A model generated the notes under the pieces. The model made no database searches, had not been told where the DNA came from, and saw only the letters and a program-made list of their open reading frames with translations. A stretch of 64,000 nt of DNA from positions 1,054,001 through 1,118,000 of the forward strand of contig NZ_CP011125.1 in the NCBI RefSeq assembly GCF_000737325.1. The letters are read 5' to 3'. How positions within the stretch are numbered: position 1 is the stretch's first letter; each line of letters opens with the position of its first letter. Shown here one piece after another: positions 58,940-64,000 of the stretch. This DNA comes from Sandaracinus amylolyticus (lineage in GTDB: Bacteria; Myxococcota_A; Polyangia; Polyangiales; Sandaracinaceae). Position numbers and translations under genes: made by a program.

Positions 58940-59443
58940 ATGAGCGACCGGACGAGCGTGCAGGTGATCGGCTGGCGCGAGTGGATCGCGCTGCCCTCGC
59001 TCGGCATCGAGTCGATCAAGGTCAAGACCGACACCGGCGCGCGCACGTCCGCGCTGCACGCCGACGACGTCGAGCGCTTCACCTCGCGCGGTCGCCCGAT
59101 GCTCACGTTCCTCGTGCACCCGCTGCAGCGCGATCGCGGGCTCGAGGTGCGCTGCGAGGCCGAGATGATCGACGAGCGCCTCGTCCGCTCGAGCCACGGC
59201 GATCAGCAGCTCCGTCCGGTGATCCGCACGCCGATCGAGATCCGCGGCGTGCTCTGGGAGATCGAGGTCACGCTGACGCGCCGCGACGTGATGGGCTTCC
59301 GCATGCTGCTCGGACGCGAGGCGATGCGCGGGCACCTTCTCGTCGACCCGGGCCGGAGCTATCTCGGCAATCCGTCGCCCTACCGGCGCAAGAAGAAGCG
59401 CAAGAAGAAGAAGGCGCACGACGTGACGGAGCAGTCCGAATGA
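58940..59443 (+). CDS. RimK-associated DTGA zinc-protease-like protein
   Basis: The 167-residue protein matches the ATP-dependent-zinc-protease/RimK-associated (retropepsin-like) family: a beta-rich fold with KVKTDTGARTSALHA, holding the DTGA of aspartic-protease-like folds, and VMGFRMLLGREAMRG near the end. It ends in a basic RRKKKRKKKKAH tail, likely for nucleic acid or membrane binding. The start at 58940 has GGAGCG before it. The stop is in the first copy of a 17-base tandem duplication. The ATP-grasp RimK gene that usually accompanies it is absent. Confidence 0.82.
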   Translation: MSDRTSVQVIGWREWIALPSLGIESIKVKTDTGARTSALHADDVERFTSRGRPMLTFLVHPLQRDRGLEVRCEAEMIDERLVRSSHGDQQLRPVIRTPIEIRGVLWEIEVTLTRRDVMGFRMLLGREAMRGHLLVDPGRSYLGNPSPYRRKKKRKKKKAHDVTEQSE

Positions 59444-59462
59444 GAGAGCAGTCCGAATGAGA
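59429..59462. repeat. 17-bp tandem duplication at a gene junction
   Basis: GAGCAGTCCGAATGAGA is duplicated at 59429-59445 and 59446-59462. It recreates an ATG-TGA overlap: the first copy ends the DTGA gene and opens a six-codon frame (MREQSE), whose stop overlaps the start of the next gene at 59457. A recent slip or unequal-exchange origin is likely. Confidence 0.9.
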
Positions 59463-60527
59463 AGGTCCCTCGCGCTCTCGATCGCGCTCTCGCTGACGGC
59501 ATGCGGCGCGAGCCCGCCGCCCCCGCCGCGTCCACCGCAGGAGTCGACGCTCGAGCTCGTCGCGGAGTCGCCGCGTCGCTGGACCGGCATCGCGATCCGC
59601 CCCGAGGGACGCGTCTACGTGAGCTACCCGCGGTGGAGCGACGACGTGCCGATCTCGGTCGCGGTGCTCGATCCGAGCGGCACGCCGATCCCGTACCCCG
59701 ACGAGCGCTGGAACGCGTGGCGGCCCGGCGAAGATCCGCGCACCCACTGGGTCGCGGTGCAGAGCGTCACCGTCGATCGCGAGCGTCGCCTCTGGGTCGT
59801 CGATCCCGGCAACCCGCGCTTCGCGGGCGTCGTCGAGGGAGCGCCGAAGCTCGTCGTGTTCGACGATCCCGAGGACGCCGACGAGCCGCCTCGCACCTAC
59901 TCGTTCGAGCCGCCGGTGATCACGCCGAGCTCGTACCTCAACGACGTGCGCGTGGACGTCTCGCACCACCACGCGTACCTCACCGACTCCGGCGACGGCG
60001 CGCTCGTGATCGTCGATCTCGAGACCGGCCTCGCGCGCCGCGTGCTCGACGGGCATCCGAGCACGCACGCCGAGGACATCACGCTGCGCATCGGTGGCCA
60101 GCCCTTCGCGCGCGAGGTGCACTCGGACGGCATCGCGCTCGACGAGGACGGAGGCTGGCTCTACTTCCAGGCGCTGCGCGGGCGCACGCTCTACCGCGTG
60201 CCCACCGAGGTGCTCCGCGATCCGAGCGCCGACGACGCGACGATCGCGAGCCGCATCCAGGTGCTCGGCGAGACCGGCGCGTCCGACGGGCTCGAGTTCC
60301 ACGACGGGCGCGTGTGGCTCAGCTCGCTCGAGCACGACGCGATCCGCACCTTCGTGCCCGGTCAGGGCGCGCCCGAGGTCGTCGTGCAGGACGCGCGCAT
60401 CGCGTGGCCGGACTCGTTCGCGATCGGCCCGCAGGGTCAGATGTACTTCACGACCGCGCAGATCCACCTCGGCGCCGCGCCGCCCGATCCGTTCCGCATC
60501 TTCCGCGTGGTCACGCCGTCGCCGTGA
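59457..60527 (+). CDS. Beta-propeller lipoprotein, MRJP/SMP-30-like
   Basis: The 356-residue protein has a lipobox (LTACGAS), a Pro-rich stretch (SPPPPPRPPQES), and a six-bladed propeller in the major-royal-jelly/SMP-30 style: RRWTGIAIRPEGRVYVSYPR, RRLWVVDPGNPRF, YLNDVRVDVSHHHAYLTDSG, and ASDGLEFHDGRVWLSSLEH. Such proteins often are lactonases or binding proteins. The start ATG 59457 is created by the tandem duplication described separately. Start-codon overlap suggests translational coupling with the DTGA gene. Confidence 0.82.
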   Translation: MRRSLALSIALSLTACGASPPPPPRPPQESTLELVAESPRRWTGIAIRPEGRVYVSYPRWSDDVPISVAVLDPSGTPIPYPDERWNAWRPGEDPRTHWVAVQSVTVDRERRLWVVDPGNPRFAGVVEGAPKLVVFDDPEDADEPPRTYSFEPPVITPSSYLNDVRVDVSHHHAYLTDSGDGALVIVDLETGLARRVLDGHPSTHAEDITLRIGGQPFAREVHSDGIALDEDGGWLYFQALRGRTLYRVPTEVLRDPSADDATIASRIQVLGETGASDGLEFHDGRVWLSSLEHDAIRTFVPGQGAPEVVVQDARIAWPDSFAIGPQGQMYFTTAQIHLGAAPPDPFRIFRVVTPSP

Positions 60528-60638
60528 CGTCGGCGCGCGGCAGTGGCGAACGGCGACGTCGCCGCTCGCTCCGCCGCGCGCGTCTGCATCGCAACGAGGG
60601 CGCACGCCGCTTGCTCCGTCGGGGGCGAGGGATGCGCC

Positions 60639-61118
60639 ATGCAGACGAACCGCACGATCGACGCGTTCGAGACGACGCTCCAGGCGACGCACCAGTGGAT
60701 CCGCGACTACGCCGACAACCTCGGCCAGCTGCACCCGCCGCTCGCGTATCGCTGTCTGCGCACTGCGCTGCACGCGATCCGTGATCGCCTCCCGGTGTCC
60801 GAAGCGGTCGCGCTCGCGGCGCAGCTGCCGATGCTGCTCCGCGGCGCGTACTACGAGGGCTGGGTGCCGGGGCACACGCCGCACGCGATGCGCACGCCCG
60901 ACGAGCTCTACGACCGCGTGAGCAAGGAGCTGAGCGGCGGGCTCGCCGCTGCGCCGCGCGACGTGATGCTCGCGGCGTTCGAGCTCCTCAACCAGCACAT
61001 CGACGAAGGCGAGATCCGGAAGGTGCGACACCTCCTCCCCGAAGAGCTGCGGCGCATCTGGCCCGAGCCGCTCCCGCACATCGCGCGACCGCCGATCGAG
61101 CAGCCCGGCACGGCGTGA
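60639..61118 (+). CDS. DUF2267 protein
   Basis: The 159-residue protein matches the DUF2267 family: TTLQATHQWIRDYADNLGQL, AYRCLRTALHAIRDRLPVSE, AVALAAQLPMLLRGAYYEGW and the later helical repeat EGEIRKVRHLLPEELRRIWPE. It is all-helical and cytoplasmic, and its function is unknown; members often occur in stress regulons. ATG 60639 with GAGGG upstream. The next open frame could begin at GTG 61115 by a GTGA overlap, so the genes may be coupled. Confidence 0.85.
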   Translation: MQTNRTIDAFETTLQATHQWIRDYADNLGQLHPPLAYRCLRTALHAIRDRLPVSEAVALAAQLPMLLRGAYYEGWVPGHTPHAMRTPDELYDRVSKELSGGLAAAPRDVMLAAFELLNQHIDEGEIRKVRHLLPEELRRIWPEPLPHIARPPIEQPGTA

Positions 61119-61210
61119 TCGATCGCCTCGGTACGCGAGGCGAGACGCGCGCACGTCCGCGGCTCCGGTCGCACGCGCGTGCCCCAGTTGCGGGAGGATC
61201 CGACGCGGCG

Positions 61211-61969
61211 ATGACTCTGTTCATCGTGCGCTCCACGAATTCATCGGCTCTCTCCGCGGCCGGCTCCCGTGCGTGCCCGAGACGGGCACTCCCGTCCGCC
61301 GTCCGCTGTGTGAGCACTCCTATCGCGCTCGTCCTGGCGCTCTCGATCGTGCTCGCCGCGCCCGCCGCGACGGCGCAGGAGGGCCCGGATCCATCGCCGT
61401 CGGACGCAGCGCAGACCGAGCTCGACCCGCAGCGGCTCCGCCACCTGCTCGGTGTGCGCGAGACGATGGCCGACTGGATGACCGGTCTCGGCATCGCCGC
61501 GTGGGTGTCGCTCACGACGACCGCGATCCTCGGTGCGATCAGCTTCCACGATCGCTACGGGTTCGCGGGGCGATACGAGGACACGCCGTGCGCGCAGGGC
61601 ACCGCGGTCTGGAACGAGTACTGCGAAGGCACGGTGTGGCCGCATGCGATCGCCGGCGGGATCACGACGACGCTCTACGTGACCACGTCGATGCTCGGCA
61701 TGTTCATGCCGGACCCGCTGCACCTCGGCGATCAAGACGACGCGCGCGGCGAGCGCATCCGCATCCACCGCACGATCCGGATCGCGACGACCTCGCTGAT
61801 CATCGCGCAGGCGCTGCTCGGGCTCTTCATCTCGAACGCCGACGACTGGTTCGGCATCGATCGCCAGCAGCACTTCGACGCGATGCAGGCGCTCAGCGTG
61901 ACGCACATGGCGCTCGGCGCCGCCGCGATCGTCTCGCTCTCCGCGCAAGGCGCGGTGATGATCTTCTGA
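61211..61969 (+). CDS. Polytopic membrane protein, unknown
   Basis: The protein of about 252 residues has a hydrophobic signal/membrane segment (STPIALVLALSIVLAAPAATA) then four more membrane segments with conserved His (SFHDRYGF, WPHAIAGGI, IHRTIRIATTSL and THMALGAAA). The His spacing could bind heme or metal, but no family is recognised. The start is uncertain: ATG 61211 (GGAGG 13 bases before), GTG 61310 (begins at the signal peptide) or GTG 61115. It ends one base before the hydroxylase gene on the opposite strand. Confidence 0.68.
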   Translation: MTLFIVRSTNSSALSAAGSRACPRRALPSAVRCVSTPIALVLALSIVLAAPAATAQEGPDPSPSDAAQTELDPQRLRHLLGVRETMADWMTGLGIAAWVSLTTTAILGAISFHDRYGFAGRYEDTPCAQGTAVWNEYCEGTVWPHAIAGGITTTLYVTTSMLGMFMPDPLHLGDQDDARGERIRIHRTIRIATTSLIIAQALLGLFISNADDWFGIDRQQHFDAMQALSVTHMALGAAAIVSLSAQGAVMIF

Positions 61970-62836
61970 CTACGAGCGCGCCAACCGCGCGCGCAGCACC
62001 GCGCTGGTCTCGCCGCGTCCGCCGGGCGCCCAACCCGGCGGTCCGAACACGTACCCGAGCGCGTCGCGCAGCGATCGTGCGCGCATCACGTCGCGCGCGA
62101 TCGCGAGCCACTCGTGGAAGGCGATCTTCACGGGATGGAACGTCTCGATGTTCTTCGTGAGCCCGTAGTCCGGCGTCTCGGCCTCGGGCTCGAACGTGCC
62201 GAACAGGCGATCCCAGACGATCAGGATCCCACCGTGGTTGCGGTCGAGGTACTTCACGTTGCGCCCGTGGTGCACGCGGTGGTGCGAGGGCGTGTTGAAG
62301 ATCCACTCGAAGGGCCCGAGCTTCGGCAGCCACTCGACGTGCAGCCAGTACTGGTAGAGCAGCGAGATCGCCTGCTGCACCAGGATCATCCCGGGATGGA
62401 ACCCGAGCAGCGGGAGCGGCAGCCAGAACACGATGCCGGTGAACGGCGTGGTCCACGACTGCCGGAGCGCGGTCGAGAGGTTGTAGTGCGTGCTCGAGTG
62501 ATGGTTGACGTGCGCCGCCCAGAAGAAGCGCGACTCGTGGCTCACTCGATGGAACCAGTAGTAACAGAAGTCCTCGCACACGAAGAGCAGCAGCCAGACC
62601 CACCACGCAGAGACCGGCAGATCGAAGATCCGGTGCTCGTACAGGAAGAGCCACAGCGCGATGACGCCGATCTTCACGACCCCGGCGATGAGCACGTTGC
62701 CGACGCCCATCGTGAGGCTCGCGAACGTGTCCTTCGTCTCGTAGCCCCGCACGTTCGCGCGCTGGCGCACGTAGAGCGCCTCGAGCGCGACCGTGATGAT
62801 GAACGCGGGGATCGCGTAGTAGATCAGCGTCGACAT
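61970..62836 (-). CDS. Sterol-desaturase-family membrane hydroxylase
   Basis: The 288-residue protein has four membrane segments and the histidine boxes of the fatty-acid-hydroxylase superfamily: HRVSH in YYWFHRVSHESRFF, HVNHH a little later, and HHRVHHG near residue 200. These bind the di-iron center used for C-H hydroxylation or desaturation of lipids. ATG 62836 overlaps the stop of the TetR gene (TGATG), so it is coupled to its regulator. Likely substrate is a sterol, carotenoid or fatty acid; myxobacteria use several of these. Confidence 0.88.
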   Translation of the reverse strand: MSTLIYYAIPAFIITVALEALYVRQRANVRGYETKDTFASLTMGVGNVLIAGVVKIGVIALWLFLYEHRIFDLPVSAWWVWLLLFVCEDFCYYWFHRVSHESRFFWAAHVNHHSSTHYNLSTALRQSWTTPFTGIVFWLPLPLLGFHPGMILVQQAISLLYQYWLHVEWLPKLGPFEWIFNTPSHHRVHHGRNVKYLDRNHGGILIVWDRLFGTFEPEAETPDYGLTKNIETFHPVKIAFHEWLAIARDVMRARSLRDALGYVFGPPGWAPGGRGETSAVLRARLARS

Positions 62837-63495
62837 CACCCCCTCCGTCGGGCTCGTGAGCCCGCCTTCGACTGCGCTGCTTGCGTGACCTGCGGTGCTG
62901 CGGCCGCGAGCTCGTGCACCGCGAGGCGCTCGAAGAACGCGAGGTGCTCGCGGTCGCGCCGCTCGTCGTTCGAGAACACACCGAGCGCGACGCCCTGCAT
63001 CGCGTAGACGACCGCGTCGACGCCGCTCGCGAGCCCGGGATGCGACGCGAGCTCGGGGAGCAGCGCGCGCGCCTCGCGCTGGATGTTCGCGTTGTGCGCG
63101 GCGAGCAGCGGCTCGAGCGCGCGCCCGAGCTCGGGATCGGTGCGCGCCGCGAGATAGACCTCGAAGAGGCCCTGCATCGCGGGCAGGCGGAACACCTTCC
63201 AGAGCGCCGCGACGCCGACGCGGAGGCGCGCGTCGAGATCCGCGGGGGTGCGCTTGGGCAGCGCCGCGCGGAAGGCGTCCACGAGCGAGGCGAGCACCGC
63301 TTCGACGCACGCGGCGAGGAGATCGAGCTTCGTGGGGAAGTGCTTGAAGAGCGCGCCCTGCGAGACCTCGGCGCGCGCGGCGACGGCCGCCGTCGTCGTG
63401 CCGCGCAGGCCTTCTTCGACGAGGAGCGCGCTCGCGGCCTCGACGAGGCGAGCACGGGTGGCGATCGCACGGGCCTGCTGCGGCGCTTGGAGCAC
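62836..63495 (-). CDS. TetR-family repressor of the hydroxylase
   Basis: The 219-residue protein has a TetR helix-turn-helix (about 14-60: RLVEAASALLVEEGLRGTTT, EVSQGALFKHFPTK) and a ligand-binding C-terminal domain of about 150 residues, ending in a basic RARRRG. It is the upstream gene of a two-gene operon with the hydroxylase (TGATG overlap). A palindrome in its promoter at 63516-63533 is the probable operator, so it is likely autoregulated. The inducer is unknown, perhaps a lipid. Confidence 0.9.
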   Translation of the reverse strand: MLQAPQQARAIATRARLVEAASALLVEEGLRGTTTAAVAARAEVSQGALFKHFPTKLDLLAACVEAVLASLVDAFRAALPKRTPADLDARLRVGVAALWKVFRLPAMQGLFEVYLAARTDPELGRALEPLLAAHNANIQREARALLPELASHPGLASGVDAVVYAMQGVALGVFSNDERRDREHLAFFERLAVHELAAAAPQVTQAAQSKAGSRARRRG

Positions 63496-63515
63496 GGCCG
63501 TCAGGCTAGCAGAAA

Positions 63516-63533
63516 AAAGTGAGCGGTCACTTT
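63516..63533. promoter_or_regulatory. Palindromic operator before the TetR gene
   Basis: AAAGTGA (63516-63522) is inverted as TCACTTT (63527-63533) around GCGG, 21 bases upstream of the TetR start at 63495. Size and symmetry suit a TetR dimer. The element is also set in an AT-rich patch (AAAAAA and TTCTTTTCT), which may form the promoter. Confidence 0.65.
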
Positions 63534-63572
63534 CTTTTCTGAGCGATGAGCCCTCGAAGAGGGGGAATTTCT

Positions 63573-63647
63573 AAGGAGAGCAGGAAGTTAGGAAGGCAGG
63601 AGAAACTCTGTCTTTGGTTCCCGTCCTGCCTTCCTGCTGCTCTCCTT
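63573..63647. repeat. Long imperfect hairpin with AGGAGAGCAG core
   Basis: AAGGAGAGCAG (63573-63583) pairs with CTGCTCTCCTT (63637-63647). GGAAGGCAGGA (63591-63601) pairs with TCCTGCCTTCC (63624-63634) inside it, separated by an internal loop of seven and two bases. It lies eleven bases after the stop of the last gene, so it may be a terminator or a member of the repeat family near 20141-20468. The remaining spacer 63496-63658 holds only the TetR operator. Confidence 0.7.
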
Positions 63648-63658
63648 GGAGGAACTCT

Positions 63659-64000
63659 TCAGAAGCCGCCGGCCGGGCGGCAGTTGTCGAGGAGGCCGAG
63701 CGCGATCACCGGCGCGCAGAGCGACTCGACCTGCACGTCGGTGAGCGCGCGCGAGCGCTGCAGTCGGCGGTAGCAGTCGACCGGCGCGGTCGAGTCCGCG
63801 CAGCGGCAGAGGCCGATGCGCTGCGGGTCCGTGATCGTCAGCCGCGCGCGCGCGTCGAGGTAGCACTGGATCGGCGCCGACGACCATGCGCCGCTGCAGA
63901 GCAGCGCGATCTGCTGCTCGGTGAGGTTCGTGCGGTTCGCCGCGACCTCGTAACAAGTCGCGGGGGCTTCGGGCTCGGGCGCCGGGCGCTCCTCCGGCGC
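63659..64000 (-). CDS. Cys-rich protein, C-terminal part (5' end beyond window)
   Basis: From base 64000 the frame reads 113 residues to TGA at 63659-63661. A Glu/Pro linker (APEERPAPEPEAPATC) leads into a region with eight cysteines, three of them as CY (TCYEVAANRT, QCYLDARARLT, DCYRRLQ). A repeating pattern is visible, about C-Y-x2-helix-Leu-Cys with 'LTEQQIALLCSG', 'ITDPQRIGLCRC' and 'LTDVQVESLCAP'. This suggests three helical Cys-motif repeats, probably secreted. The start is missing, so signal peptide and total length are unknown. The family is not recognised. Confidence 0.8.
   Translation of the reverse strand, partial: APEERPAPEPEAPATCYEVAANRTNLTEQQIALLCSGAWSSAPIQCYLDARARLTITDPQRIGLCRCADSTAPVDCYRRLQRSRALTDVQVESLCAPVIALGLLDNCRPAGGF

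Noticed and set aside
1..64000. tRNA, rRNA, riboswitches, integrases and transposases
   Set aside because: I looked for cloverleaf ends, conserved rRNA stretches and transposase or integrase motifs and saw none. I could not run a covariance-model search, so small RNAs may be missed.

Overview
This 64 kb window is a very G+C-rich bacterial chromosome segment (roughly 70 % G+C by eye) with dense coding, mostly XGC/XCG codons, and short or overlapping gene junctions (ATGA, TGATG, GTGA). The gene content points to a myxobacterium, most likely of the Polyangiales/Sandaracinus type. The signs are a DUF2378 protein, a MYXO-CTERM-like surface metalloprotease, four Hanks-type kinases (three with the HRDVSPxN catalytic loop), two FHA-domain sigma-54 activators, and many Asp/Ala/Gly-rich lipoproteins. 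This placement is an inference from families, not a database match. I saw no rRNA, tRNA, CRISPR array, prophage or intact insertion sequence.

Layout. 1-4051: end of an unknown gene, small hypotheticals, a zinc-finger membrane protein and a periplasmic HtrA protease. 4192-10221 and 17566-21482: two halves of a Tad (Flp) pilus/secretion locus. The first holds a TadE-like protein, an unknown membrane protein, CpaB, TadB, TadC and a membrane FHA protein. The second holds two Flp prepilins, the prepilin peptidase TadV, a second TadE-like protein and a TadG-like protein. Between and beside them lie kinases, an FHA sigma-54 activator and two unusual modular proteins with Asp-Arg dipeptide repeats. 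No TadA ATPase, TadZ or secretin gene is present here. 21656-25355: TPR protein, DUF4832/4874-type lipoprotein, PEGA kinase. 25432-28834: 2-oxoacid dehydrogenase E2, E1-beta and E1-alpha. 28920-36263: receiver protein, PssA, membrane proteins, LipA, DUF2378, hydrolase, carotenoid-oxygenase-like protein. 36264-36879: repeat-rich spacer. 36880-48002: secreted glycan-binding-like protein, terpene synthase pair, metallo-beta-lactamase-fold protein, MYXO-CTERM metalloprotease, MauE/rhodanese pair, exonuclease, second FHA activator. 48082-57659: Kelch-like lipoproteins, kinase, and an envelope operon with CxxCH motifs and a DUF1501 protein. 57670-64000: GloB, a DTGA zinc-protease-like protein, beta-propeller lipoprotein, DUF2267, sterol-desaturase-family hydroxylase with its TetR regulator, and the end of a Cys-rich gene.

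Main observation. Four near-identical sigma-54-type promoters (YGGCACG-N4-CTGC) precede Tad-locus units at 4192, 5384, 12535 and 21482. Near three of them stand repeats of CGATGCCCAC or its complement, several in helical phase. The FHA sigma-54 activator at 16059-17459 keeps its GAFTGA loop and is the obvious candidate regulator. Two of the four promoters drive paralogues whose first 89 residues align almost without gaps: a class III prepilin signal, a membrane helix, and FVG/LDDS/DDGL/APDL motifs. Each then carries an (Asp-Arg)n tract and an unrelated C-terminal domain. One of those domains has a hydrophobic-HG / hydrophobic-C layout reminiscent of clan CD cysteine peptidases. Because a Tad-like (Kil) apparatus is needed for contact-dependent prey killing in Myxococcus xanthus, I propose these as candidate Tad-linked, membrane-processed effector or pilus-tip proteins. 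That function is inference and untested.
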